Shown here one piece after another: positions 1-7,205 of a stretch of DNA of 12,423 bases. The DNA is taken from the NCBI GenBank assembly GCA_022822245.1, contig JAJECB010000460.1:1-12423 (forward strand), in the 5' to 3' direction. Within the stretch, counting starts at the first letter, position 1. Every line of letters begins with the position of its first letter. The translations under genes were made by a program, and so were the position numbers. The notes beneath the pieces were generated by a model. The model was not told the origin of the DNA, did no database searches, and worked only from the letters and a program-made list of their open reading frames with translations. Source of the DNA: Gammaproteobacteria bacterium (GTDB lineage Bacteria; Pseudomonadota; Gammaproteobacteria; HK1).

Positions 1-1
1 C

Positions 2-2515
2 CGCCCCCGGGTGCGCGCCGACGGCTTGGTGGCGGCGGGCTTCCGGCATCTCACCAGCCGCAGCCAGGACCCGCAGCTCCACACCCACTGCGTGGTGGCG
101 AACATGACGCGGAGCGCGCAAGGCAGCGCGTGGCGGAGCCTCGAGACGACGCGGATCCACCGCGGCGAGAAGCTCATCGGGGCGTACTACCGCAACGCCC
201 TTGCACAGAGACTCCAGGCGCTCGGCTATGCGATTGCGCCGACGCTCGTCGGGCGCATCCCCGGGTTCGAGATTGCGGGCTACGACCGCGCGCTGCTCGA
301 TGCGTTCTCCGGGCGGCGCCGGGAGATTCTCGACCGGCTGAAGGCCCTCGGGCTCCCCTACACGCCCGAGACCGCGCAGATGGCGGCGCTGCACACGCGG
401 CGCCGGAAGGAGGACATCGGGCTCGGGGTCCTGATGCCGCAGTGGCGCACCCGCGCGCACGAGCTGGGGCTTGCGCGCTCTTCGCTTGTGGCCCGCCCGC
501 CCCGGCCGCTCGACCCGGAAACGGGCCGGCGCTCACCCAAGGTGCGCATCGCGCCGCCGGACCTGCCCGCGAACGTGCTGCGCAACCGACGGCGGGTGCC
601 GGCGCTGCCCGACGTGGTCCCCGACCCGGCGCTCGACGCGTCCGCTCCGCCCCCGGCCGGCCCCGCCGCCCCGGCGACGCTGCTCCGCGCCCCCGAGCTC
701 GGCGTGCTCGAAGCGGTCGCCCGGGCCGTCGCGGTGCTTGAGGAGCGCACCGCGGTGTTCCCCGCCACCGAGGTGCAGGCGCTCGCGCTCGGGCACGCGC
801 CCGGAAGATACACGCTCGCGGAGATGGACGCAGGGATAGACCGGCTCGTGCATGACGGCGAACTCGTGGAGGCCGAGCGCCGGGGCGCAGAGCGCGCCTT
901 CGTCACCCGCCGCGCGGTGCGGGTCGAGCGGCGCCTGCTGAAGATGCTGCGCGCAGGGCGGGGCCGGGGCCGGACGTTCGCCGACGAGGGGACGGTCGAG
1001 TCCGCACTCGCCCGTACCGCCCTCACCCGGGGCCAGCGCGCCGCGGTCGAGGCGATGGCGCGCGCGCCCGGCTGGGTCATCGGCGTGCAGGGCCACGCAG
1101 GCTCGGGGAAGACGACGATGCTCCGCGCGGCGGCGGCGCTTCCCGGGATGCCCCGGGTCCACGGACTCGCGCCGTCATCGGCCGCGGTGCGCGCACTCGC
1201 ACAAGGCGCCGGCATCGAGACCCGCACGCTCCAGTGGTTCCTCACCCGCTTCGACGACCTCTCCGACGCCGGGCGGCTCGCCCGGGGGCGCGAGGCGTAC
1301 GCGGGCACGGTGCTCGCCGTCGACGAGGCGTCGATGGTCGGCACGGTGCAGATGGAGGCGCTCCTTCGGACTGCCCACACGCTCGGGGTCGCCCGCGTGG
1401 TGCTGGTCGGCGACACGAGGCAGCTGCGCGCGGTCGATGCGGGCCAACCGTTCCGGGTGCTGCAGAAGGCGGGCATGGCGACCGCGGTGATGGACGAGGT
1501 GCTGCGCCAGCGCGATGCGGACCTCGCAGCCGCCGTCGCGCTTGCCCGCGACGGCCATCCCGAGCTTGCGCTTCGCACGCTGGGGGAGCGCGTGCACGAG
1601 ACCGGACGCGAGACGCTGGCTGAGGCCGCGGGCAGAATCTGGCTCGCGCTCCCCGATGCGGCCCGCGCCGAGACCGCGGTGCTCGCTCCCACCCACGCCA
1701 TCCGCGAAGAGATTCACGCCACCATCCGCGCCGGGCTCATCCTCGAAGGCGTGCTGCATGGACCCACCCTCACCCTCGAGCGCCTCGTCGCCCGGCGGCA
1801 GATGACCCGCGCCGACGCCGCAGACATCCGAAGCTACACGCCGGGCGACACCGTGGTGTTCCACCGAGACGCCTACGGATGCCGCAGCGACGATGTGTGC
1901 ACCGTCGCCCGCGCCGGCGAGGCGGAAGTCGAGCTCGCCCACCCCGACGGCGCCCCCGCAGGTTCCGCCCCTCCGGGAACGCCTCGCGCTACCTCGGCCT
2001 GTTCGACACCCGGGACATCGAGATTCGCGCGGGCGACCGCATCCGCTGGACCCGCAACCGCACCGCACCGCGCGCGCTTCGGCCACCCCCTGGCGCCGGA
2101 CCTCGTCAACGGCGACACGGCCGAGGTGCTCGCCATCGACGCCCGAAGGGTGCTCTTCCGGACCGAGCACGGCGAGCGCATCGCATTGCTGCGCTCCGAC
2201 CCCCAGCTCCGCCACCTCGACCATGCGTACAGCGCGACGGTGCACGCAGCGCACGGGAGCCGGGCGGGCGCGATATTCGGCCGCGAGACGTGCATCGTGC
2301 ATGTCGCCGAGGACGCCAAGGCCCCGCGCGTGCGGGTGAGCGACTACGTCCGGGTCGACCCCGACGAGTCCGCCGCGCACGGGCGCCTGGTCGCGGTGCG
2401 CGACCCCGGGCGCGGCGGGGAGACCGTCGTCAGGTTCCTCGTCGAGCGCGACGGGCGCCGGCTCCTGCCCGCGCTCGCCCACCGCTGCCCTGAGAACACC
2501 GTCGACGCCGACTGA
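2..2515 (+). CDS. MobF/TraI-type conjugative relaxase-helicase, 5'-truncated and chimeric at its 3' end
   Basis: In conjugation, TrwC/TraI-like proteins nick the transfer origin with an N-terminal tyrosine relaxase and unwind DNA with a C-terminal RecD-like helicase. The frame is open to the left edge (first codon at base 2), so GTG 11 is probably not the true start; the catalytic tyrosine region lies outside the window. Numbering from GTG 11, the relaxase metal-binding triad is visible as H13, H24 and H26 in the FRH and LHTH motifs. The helicase has Walker A GHAGSGKT (361-368), Walker B VDEAS (D438, E439) and the switch motif GDTRQL (467-472). Residues from about 645 to 690 are out of frame relative to the family: the expected YLGLFDTRDIE block is read in the next frame at about 1978-2058. 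The usual final helicase motif (VEISRARD-like) is missing; after HAAHGSRA the protein changes to an S24 repressor-like tail. Probably a non-functional remnant of an integrative or conjugative element, although the frame is continuous. Family call is secure; functionality is doubtful. Confidence 0.93.
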   Translation, partial: RPRVRADGLVAAGFRHLTSRSQDPQLHTHCVVANMTRSAQGSAWRSLETTRIHRGEKLIGAYYRNALAQRLQALGYAIAPTLVGRIPGFEIAGYDRALLDAFSGRRREILDRLKALGLPYTPETAQMAALHTRRRKEDIGLGVLMPQWRTRAHELGLARSSLVARPPRPLDPETGRRSPKVRIAPPDLPANVLRNRRRVPALPDVVPDPALDASAPPPAGPAAPATLLRAPELGVLEAVARAVAVLEERTAVFPATEVQALALGHAPGRYTLAEMDAGIDRLVHDGELVEAERRGAERAFVTRRAVRVERRLLKMLRAGRGRGRTFADEGTVESALARTALTRGQRAAVEAMARAPGWVIGVQGHAGSGKTTMLRAAAALPGMPRVHGLAPSSAAVRALAQGAGIETRTLQWFLTRFDDLSDAGRLARGREAYAGTVLAVDEASMVGTVQMEALLRTAHTLGVARVVLVGDTRQLRAVDAGQPFRVLQKAGMATAVMDEVLRQRDADLAAAVALARDGHPELALRTLGERVHETGRETLAEAAGRIWLALPDAARAETAVLAPTHAIREEIHATIRAGLILEGVLHGPTLTLERLVARRQMTRADAADIRSYTPGDTVVFHRDAYGCRSDDVCTVARAGEAEVELAHPDGAPAGSAPPGTPRATSACSTPGTSRFARATASAGPATAPHRARFGHPLAPDLVNGDTAEVLAIDARRVLFRTEHGERIALLRSDPQLRHLDHAYSATVHAAHGSRAGAIFGRETCIVHVAEDAKAPRVRVSDYVRVDPDESAAHGRLVAVRDPGRGGETVVRFLVERDGRRLLPALAHRCPENTVDAD
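2285..2515 (+). pseudogene. S24/LexA-type repressor C-terminal domain fragment fused in frame to the relaxase
   Basis: From about residue 761 of the relaxase frame (CIVHVAEDAKAPR onward) the sequence no longer resembles TraI. It resembles the peptidase S24 domain of phage-type repressors: a DYVRVDPDE strand, then GRLVAVRDPG, then ETVVRFLVERDGRRLLPAL, then CPENTVDAD. Family members usually show D-S-M-x-P-R at the nucleophile. Here it reads D-A-K-A-P-R (residues 768-773), so the catalytic serine is replaced by alanine. The usual lysine region reads VVRFLV with arginine. The usual last strand after VDAD is absent because a TGA follows. The fragment has lost its N-terminal DNA-binding domain and its extreme C-terminus. 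The assignment is from memory of the family pattern and needs a profile search. Confidence 0.55.
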
Positions 2516-2640
2516 CCCCTGGATGCGAGCGCATCGACGCAGCGTGCGAACGAAAGTGGTAACTGGACGGCGCGGTTATCACTCAACGTATTGTTACAAA
2601 AGGATTTTTGAAACCGACCAACTCGGATCGTTCGTCACAG

Positions 2641-2808
2641 GGCGCCCGGCGAACCTTTGAACAGGCGAAAGATTCTGAGCCCGAGGCGGTGGCCGAGGCG
2701 CTGGCGCTGGCGCTCATCGGGACGATGTACGCGCACGAGAAGCAAATCCGCACCGACGCGCTCACCAGCGAGGACAAACGCGCCCACCGCCAGACCCACA
2801 CCCGCCCG
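2641..2808 (+). pseudogene. IS66-family transposase (TnpC) internal fragment
   Basis: The plus-frame peptide running from GARRTFEQAK through EAVAEALAL and MYAHEKQIR to EDKRAHRQTHTRP matches the helical stretch of IS66 TnpC between the first catalytic block and the last one. That stretch usually reads ARRKF, then EAL, then LYAIE or YAHEK, then RxxRQxxxRP. A duplicated Ala-Leu in EALALALIG and the immediate loss of similarity after HTRPG mark decay. No start codon or ribosome binding site belongs to it: the reading frame that includes it opens at 2608 in unrelated sequence. It is a remnant of about 56 codons. The catalytic residues and both element ends are missing. It is inactive, but it shows that an IS66 copy once sat at this left edge of the metabolic region. 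Confidence 0.72.
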
Positions 2809-2968
2809 GGCTCCCCGGCGATGATGTGCAGCCAGTCGGCGTCGACCGGTACGGAGCCGTACCAAACGCATCCAGCGGTTATCGTATCTGTCCTTGTCGG
2901 AACACACCGGCAATGTCTCTCGGTGGTGCCGGCGACATTCGGATGCAGGACTGATCTTGAACCGGCGC
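2809..2968. other. Unassigned intergenic stretch between IS66 remnant and LysR gene
   Basis: About 160 bases separate the end of IS66 similarity from the stop codon of the minus-strand LysR gene. I see no reading frame with recognisable similarity, no clear terminator hairpin with a T-run for the LysR gene, and no target-site duplication. It is probably leftover sequence from insertion or deletion events. Confidence 0.4.
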
Positions 2969-3925
2969 TCAGCAGCGCGACGCCCCCGTGATCTCGCGCA
3001 GGAGATCCGCAAAGGTGCGGCTAACCAGCGTCAGCGTCACCCCGCGGCGGGTCACCAGCTCGATCTTCGTGTTGAGGCGGTAGGTGTCGGGCAGGATGCT
3101 CCGCATGCGCCCGGACGCCACCCACGTTTCCGCGTAGGCGGCGGGCAGATAGCCGATGTGCCAGCCCAAGAGGATGAGGAACGCCACGCCTCCGATCTGG
3201 CGTGCCGTCGCGGTCGAATTCAGTCCTGCGGTGAGCGGTGCGACCTGTCGCTCGGACAGATAGGCGCGATGAGCGAGATCGGCCGCGTGCACAGCGTTGC
3301 GGTCGAGCCCGTAAGGAGCGCGCTCGAAGAGCGCGTGTCCCGCGCCGCAGTAGAGCTCGACCGGATCGTCGTAGAGCGCCTCGTAGCGCAGGCCCGGCCG
3401 GTGCTGATGGAAGACACCGATCCCGAGGTTGACCCTGTTTTCCAAGACCGCGCGCTCGATCTCATCGGGCGCGAGTGTGTGGAAGCAAATATGGACCCGC
3501 CGCGCCTTGCCCCTGAAGGCCTGGAGCACATCGGCCATGGGATAGCCGCGCTCGGTGGCCCAGCTATCGATCACGGCAATTGAAAGATCGCCGACCAGCT
3601 CGCCGTGAAGAGCCCCCACCGTGGTGCGGAAGCTCTCCAGCGCGGTCGAGAGGTGCTCGCATGCCTCGTAGACGACCCGGCCCTTGTCGGTGAGGTGGAA
3701 GCCGGCTCGTCCGCGTTGGCAAAGACGCATGCCGAGGCGTCGTTCCAGATTGCCAATCTTGCGGCTGATGGTGGACTGGCTGACGTTCAGGGTCACCTGC
3801 GCGGCGGCGAATCCGTCGCACTGCGTGACCGCCATGAAGATCGCGAGCAGATCGAGATCAACCTTGTGAAGACGCGGGGTGGTGGCCGCGCTGGGGGTCG
3901 GCAACATACTTTCGGAATCTCGCAT
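2969..3925 (-). CDS. LysR-family transcriptional regulator (divergent from the solute-binding protein gene)
   Basis: A 318-residue LysR-type regulator, a normal length for the family. The N-terminal winged helix-turn-helix spans about residues 22-80. The recognition-helix segment (FAAAQVTLNVSQSTISRKIGNLERRLG) is followed by the usual LCQR and LTDKGRVVYEAC wing. The rest is a two-lobed periplasmic-binding-protein-like effector domain, with ELYCGAGHALF near the hinge. The ATG at 3925 is chosen because AAAGGA lies about 8 bases upstream on the minus strand; the ATG at codon 7 lacks such a site. It is divergent from the exported binding protein at 4333, the usual layout for a LysR protein and its target, so it most likely controls that gene. 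Palindromes in the shared intergenic region are listed separately. The C-terminus ends right at the IS66 debris but appears complete. The effector is unknown. Confidence 0.95.
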   Translation of the reverse strand: MRDSESMLPTPSAATTPRLHKVDLDLLAIFMAVTQCDGFAAAQVTLNVSQSTISRKIGNLERRLGMRLCQRGRAGFHLTDKGRVVYEACEHLSTALESFRTTVGALHGELVGDLSIAVIDSWATERGYPMADVLQAFRGKARRVHICFHTLAPDEIERAVLENRVNLGIGVFHQHRPGLRYEALYDDPVELYCGAGHALFERAPYGLDRNAVHAADLAHRAYLSERQVAPLTAGLNSTATARQIGGVAFLILLGWHIGYLPAAYAETWVASGRMRSILPDTYRLNTKIELVTRRGVTLTLVSRTFADLLREITGASRC

Positions 3926-3933
3926 ACTAGTAT
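3924..3933. promoter_or_regulatory. Perfect palindrome ATACTAGTAT over the LysR start codon
   Basis: A 10-bp perfect palindrome lies between the Shine-Dalgarno-like AAAGGA and the ATG of the minus-strand LysR gene, overlapping the start codon. It could be an autoregulatory half of the operator region (LysR proteins usually repress themselves), or chance in a short AT-rich patch. Confidence 0.3.
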
Positions 3934-3946
3934 CCTTTGATTGCTA

Positions 3947-3975
3947 TTGTCCCCAAGTGAATAGGACCTTACTAT
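3947..3975 (+). promoter_or_regulatory. Candidate sigma-70 promoter reading toward the solute-binding protein gene
   Basis: TTGTCC (3947-3952) and TACTAT (3970-3975) are separated by exactly 17 bases and each match four of six consensus positions. They lie in the only AT-richer patch between the divergent genes. The -10 element overlaps the right arm of the inverted repeat at 3958-3978. A start near 3983 would give a leader of about 350 nt before the gene at 4333. This is a pattern match only. Confidence 0.35.
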
Positions 3976-3978
3976 TCA
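3958..3978. promoter_or_regulatory. LysR-type operator candidate, TGAATAG-N7-CTATTCA
   Basis: The two 7-base arms are perfect inverted repeats (3958-3964 and 3972-3978) with a 7-base spacer. The core ATAG-N7-CTAT fits the T-N11-A architecture of LysR recognition sites. It lies 33 bases upstream of the LysR start codon, between the divergent genes, and overlaps the candidate -10 element of the opposite gene. Position and symmetry both suggest it is the binding site of the regulator encoded at 2969-3925. Confidence 0.5.
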
Positions 3979-4332
3979 TCCGTCGACGACGCGACGCGGC
4001 TTGAGGCGGCGAACGACGACGCGCCCGCGCAACGCTTGGCGTGAACTCGAAGGGTCCGAAGACGGCCGCGCTCCAGAGGGAGGAGCGTTCGGTGACGTCG
4101 AGCAGTTTGTTTCACCTAGTCGCGAGCCGGGGCGCGCCGTGCCTCGGCTGGAACACGCCTCGCCCCCGCAAGATTGCCCGCCTGAGAATGACCGTTCGGC
4201 TCCGAAAAGGGGTCAGGCGATGCGCACATCCTCCGCGCGAGTGCCCGGGAGCGCCTGGGAAGACCCGCGCACCTGCACGCCATCCCTGCACCTCGACACC
4301 TCCGCTCCAACGCCACCGAGGGAGATCAACCC
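3979..4332 (+). other. Long GC-rich leader upstream of the solute-binding protein, no gene seen
   Basis: About 350 bases separate the candidate promoter region from the ATG at 4333. Open frames cross it, but none has a recognisable product or a good ribosome binding site, and their peptides are arginine- and proline-rich in the manner of non-coding high-GC DNA. A 6-bp inverted repeat CGCTCC/GGAGCG with a 7-base loop lies at 4069-4087. I could not match a known riboswitch. It may be a long untranslated leader or residue of a rearrangement. Confidence 0.35.
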
Positions 4333-5871
4333 ATGAACAGAACAACCCGTCGCAGATTCCTTCAGACCGGCGTCGCCGGTGCCGCTTCGCTCGCCCTGCC
4401 CGTCCGGTTCGCACGCGCCGCCAAGAAGGGCGGCCACATGCGCCTGGGCTCGGGGCATGGGGCGACCTCCGACAGCTTCGATCCGGGAACCCATGAGCAC
4501 GGCTTCACGATCGGCATGAGCCACGGGTACAATGGCTATCTGACCGAGGTGGCCAATGACGGCTCGCTGGTCGGCCAATTGGCCGAGAGCTGGGAGGCAT
4601 CGGCCGACGTCGCCACCTGGACCTTCCGGTTGCGCAAGGGCGTGACGTATCACGACGGCCGGGAGGTGAGCGCCGAGGACGTCATCGCCTCCATAAACCA
4701 TCACCGGGGCGAGAAGTCGAAGTCGGCCGCCAAGCCGATCCTCGCACCGGTCGCCGACATGAAGGCCGACGGCAAGCACACCGTGGTCATCACCCTCGAT
4801 GCCGGCAACGCCGACTTCCCGTTCCTCCTCAGCGACTACCACGTGCCGGTCATGCCGAGCAACGACGGCAAGCCCGACTGGCAGTCCGGCATCGGCGCCG
4901 GGGCCTACAAGGTCAAGAGCTTCGAGCCGGGGGTACGTATCGACCTCGAGAAGTATGCGGACTACTGGGATTCGGGCCGCGGGTACTTCGACACGGTCTC
5001 CATGATCGTCATGGCCGATCCCGCCGCCCGGACCAACGCCATCATCACCGGCGAGGCCGACGCCATCGACCGGGTCGATCTGAAGACCGCGCACCTGCTC
5101 GATCGCCGCCCGGGGATCACGGTGAATTCGATCGCCGGTACCCAACACTTCACCTTCCCGATGCGCACCCAGACCCCACCGTTCGACGACAACAACGTGC
5201 GCCTGGCCCTCAAGCACGCCATCGACCGCGAGGAGATGGTGGAGAAGATCCTGTTCGGCTACGGCGTTGCGGGGAACGACCACCCCATCGGCCCCGGGCA
5301 GCGCTTCTTCGCCAAGGACCTCGAGCAGCGCGTCTACGATCCCGACAAGGCGAAGCATTACCTGAAGCAGGCAGGCATGGATTCGCTCTCGGTGGACCTG
5401 AGCGTTGCGGATGCGGCCTTCCCGGGTGCGGTCGATGCGGGTGCGTTGTTCGCGGAGAGCGCCAAGGCGGCCAACATCGCTCTCAATCTCATTCGCGAGC
5501 CGAACGACGGCTACTGGAAGGACGTGTGGAACAAGAAGCCGTTCTGCGCCTGCTACTGGGCCGGACGGGCGACCGCCGACTGGATGTTCTCGACCGCCTA
5601 CGAGGCGGGGGTGCCCTGGAACGGCACCCAGTGGGAACACGAGCGGTTCAACGTGCTGCTCAAGGCGGCCCGGGCAGAGCTCGACGAGTCCAAACGCCGC
5701 GAAATGTACGCGGAGATGCAGCAGATCGTGCGCGACGAGGGTGGCCCCATCATCCCGATGTTCGCCTCGTACGTCTTCGCCACATCCGACAAGCTGGCTC
5801 TGCCAGAACAGATGGGCTCGGCCTGGGACAAGGACGGAGAGCGCTGGATGGAGCGCTGGTCGTTCGCCTGA
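4333..5871 (+). CDS. ABC transporter substrate-binding protein, family 5 (peptide/nickel type), Tat-exported
   Basis: A 512-residue periplasmic binding protein of the DppA/OppA family (SBP_bac_5), which captures oligopeptides, nickel chelates or other small solutes for an ABC importer. The N-terminus has a twin-arginine signal (RRRFLQT at 6-12), a hydrophobic core and an ARA-type cleavage site near residue 29. There is no lipobox cysteine, so the protein should be soluble in the periplasm. Family signatures follow: LAESWEASADVATWTFRLR, then VTYHDGREVSAEDVIAS, then a mid-protein block (VRLALKHAIDREEMV) and YDPDKAKHYLKQAG. Length is typical. GAGGGAG at 4318-4324 is a strong ribosome binding site 8 bases before the ATG. 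The expected permease and ATPase genes do not follow; the next sequence is a hairpin and a truncated opposite-strand gene. It may therefore depend on a distant transporter or be orphaned. The substrate cannot be read from sequence. Confidence 0.94.
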   Translation: MNRTTRRRFLQTGVAGAASLALPVRFARAAKKGGHMRLGSGHGATSDSFDPGTHEHGFTIGMSHGYNGYLTEVANDGSLVGQLAESWEASADVATWTFRLRKGVTYHDGREVSAEDVIASINHHRGEKSKSAAKPILAPVADMKADGKHTVVITLDAGNADFPFLLSDYHVPVMPSNDGKPDWQSGIGAGAYKVKSFEPGVRIDLEKYADYWDSGRGYFDTVSMIVMADPAARTNAIITGEADAIDRVDLKTAHLLDRRPGITVNSIAGTQHFTFPMRTQTPPFDDNNVRLALKHAIDREEMVEKILFGYGVAGNDHPIGPGQRFFAKDLEQRVYDPDKAKHYLKQAGMDSLSVDLSVADAAFPGAVDAGALFAESAKAANIALNLIREPNDGYWKDVWNKKPFCACYWAGRATADWMFSTAYEAGVPWNGTQWEHERFNVLLKAARAELDESKRREMYAEMQQIVRDEGGPIIPMFASYVFATSDKLALPEQMGSAWDKDGERWMERWSFA

Positions 5872-5906
5872 GCACTCCCGGTGAGTACATGCGGCATGTG
5901 CATGCA

Positions 5907-5941
5907 GGGCTTGGTAGCGCGAACGAGCGCTACCCATGCCC
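5907..5941 (+). terminator. Hairpin downstream of the solute-binding protein gene
   Basis: Arms GGTAGCGC (5913-5920) and GCGCTACC (5927-5934) pair perfectly around a 6-base loop. An outer GGGC (5907-5910) can pair with GCCC (5938-5941) across a small internal loop. It begins 36 bases after the stop codon. It lacks a downstream T-run, so it is either a weak intrinsic terminator or an mRNA 3'-end stabiliser. A smaller palindrome GCATG-TG-CATGC lies just before it at 5894-5905. Confidence 0.45.
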
Positions 5942-5975
5942 CATAAAGTAATCGGGGCTTTGGTTTGGCGCGAGT

Positions 5976-6185
5976 CCGTTCATTGCGCCAGGGCTGACCG
6001 CCCTCGGCCGTCCACTCCTCGTCTTCCACGTCGATCTTCAGGATTCCGTGGGGATTCCCCAAGCGGATGATCTTGATGATGCCGGTCAGATCGATATTGC
6101 CGCCGGTTGTCCACGACCAGCCGTGATGGGCCAGAGCCCCGCCCATCGGAACCGTGAGTCCCAAGGCCAGGACCGCGATGAACAA
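5976..6185 (-). pseudogene. DUF6152-like exported protein, 3'-truncated remnant
   Basis: The minus-strand peptide begins FIAVLALGLTVPMGGALAHHG, a signal peptide followed by the AHHGWSW motif. It continues with GNIDLTGIIK, LGNPHGILKIDV and EEWTAEGGQPWRNER, the pattern I associate with small periplasmic DUF6152 proteins of unknown function. Similarity stops at NER near 5976. Family members continue for some 40 more residues, so the C-terminal half is missing, and the frame reads on antisense into the solute-binding protein gene. The start also looks damaged. A good ribosome site (GGGGAG) and ATG at 6196-6198 are in a different frame from the body, while the body itself has only a TTG at 6185 directly after an in-frame TAA. 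The gene is therefore probably dead at both ends. The family call is from memory and moderately secure. Confidence 0.7.
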
Positions 6186-6280
6186 GAGCCTCGTCCATTA
6201 TCGCCTCCCCGACCTATCGCATGATCCGGGACTGCGTCTGATTGGTGCTGCCCACTGGCAGGGTCAGGGGGCCGGCGAAT

Positions 6281-7204
6281 TCACTCTGCGAGCGTGTACC
6301 TCAGGATGGAGGCTTGGATCTGTTGTTTGCAGATCGTGCCAAAGGCATCGGCGATGCGTGAGCGTCCGGCACGCACCGGATAGGACAAGACTATACTGGG
6401 AGAGACTAGGTCGTCGGCCAGCGGCCGGCGGACCAGCCGATAGCCGTGATAGGACAGACCGGTCGGCGGGCGCAAATTGAGCAGGGAGTAGCCAAGGCCC
6501 GCGCCTACCAACTCACACAGAGTCTGGTAATACTGCGTGCGGACCAGGATTCTCGGCTGCAGATTCCGTTCGCGGAACAGCAACACGAAGTAGTCGCGCG
6601 ACACTGGTTGATCGAACAATATCATCGGCTGATCCGCCAGCTCGCTCAAATGCAGTTCCGAATGCCGGGCCTCTGGTGCATCCTCGGCCAGCACTACATG
6701 CGTCGGAGCCGATGCAAGAACTTCCCGTGGCAGATCCTGCCGCAAGCCGAAGTCATAAGTGAGAATCACATCCGCCTTGTCGTCGCGCAAGGCCGTTTCA
6801 ATTTCCGTAGACGTGCCCTCCTGCAGTCGCACGGTCACGTTGGGATAGCGACCGATGAACTCCTTGAGCACCAGCGGGAACACGAGCGGCGACAATGGGG
6901 CAAAGCAGGCGATGCGGATCTCGCCTGACAATGAGTGTGCCCATTTGAAGGCATGCTCCTTGAACCCGTCCATTTCGGCCAGCACGGTTACGGCGCGGGC
7001 AACAACGTCCCGTCCTGCCGGCGTTATCGAGACACCTTTTGCCGGACGCCGATCGAACAGCCGTACCCCAAGCTCGCTCTCCAGGGAGTCAAGGGCCGCG
7101 GCGACGCCGGACGGCGAGAGCGACAGCTCACGCGAAGCAGCCGTAATACTCCGGCACCGTGCGACGCTTGCCGCTATGTGCAGTTGCCTGAAACTGACAT
7201 TCAT
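6281..7204 (-). CDS. LysR-family transcriptional regulator (divergent from the GltS-like symporter operon)
   Basis: A LysR-type regulator of 307 residues from the ATG at 7204. The winged helix-turn-helix begins at once (FRQLHIAASVARCRSITAASRELSLSPSGVAAALDSLE, cited here as the HTH region at about residues 4-42), followed by the wing (LFDRRPAKGVSITPAG). The effector-binding domain shows GEIRIACFAPL, DVILTYDFGL and LVGAGLGYSLLN. The ATG at 7231 would add nine residues (MWKTYTVFP) outside the usual LysR N-terminus and gives no better ribosome site. Both starts have weak sites, so the choice rests on family length. It is divergent from the symporter at 7395 with a 190-base intergenic region, implying that it controls the symporter-amidohydrolase-GTPase unit. 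The gene looks less GC-rich by eye than the relaxase region. The inducer is unknown. Confidence 0.94.
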   Translation of the reverse strand: MNVSFRQLHIAASVARCRSITAASRELSLSPSGVAAALDSLESELGVRLFDRRPAKGVSITPAGRDVVARAVTVLAEMDGFKEHAFKWAHSLSGEIRIACFAPLSPLVFPLVLKEFIGRYPNVTVRLQEGTSTEIETALRDDKADVILTYDFGLRQDLPREVLASAPTHVVLAEDAPEARHSELHLSELADQPMILFDQPVSRDYFVLLFRERNLQPRILVRTQYYQTLCELVGAGLGYSLLNLRPPTGLSYHGYRLVRRPLADDLVSPSIVLSYPVRAGRSRIADAFGTICKQQIQASILRYTLAE

Positions 7205-7205
7205 C

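Noticed and set aside
358..1701. Long minus-strand open frame (447 codons) opposite the relaxase
   Set aside because: It is Ser/Arg/Ala-rich with no domain, lies wholly antisense to a protein with clear helicase motifs, and is the expected shadow in very GC-rich DNA.
1175..2482. Minus-strand open frame (435 codons) opposite the relaxase 3' half
   Set aside because: Same reason: low-complexity composition, no ribosome site, and plus-strand motifs dominate.
2608..2991. A 127-residue plus-strand protein
   Set aside because: Only residues 12-67 show IS66 similarity; both ends are unrelated, so it is treated as an IS66 remnant.
4041..4496. Plus-strand open frame upstream of and overlapping the binding-protein start
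   Set aside because: Arg/Pro-rich with no family resemblance and no convincing ribosome site; it overlaps the strongly supported start at 4333.
4213..5937. Minus-strand open frame (574 codons) opposite the solute-binding protein
   Set aside because: The plus strand encodes a complete family 5 binding protein with a Tat signal and ribosome site; the antisense frame has no recognisable motif.
5598..6185. A 195-residue minus-strand protein
   Set aside because: Only its first ~70 residues resemble a real family (DUF6152); the rest is antisense read-through into the binding-protein gene. It is reported as a truncated pseudogene.
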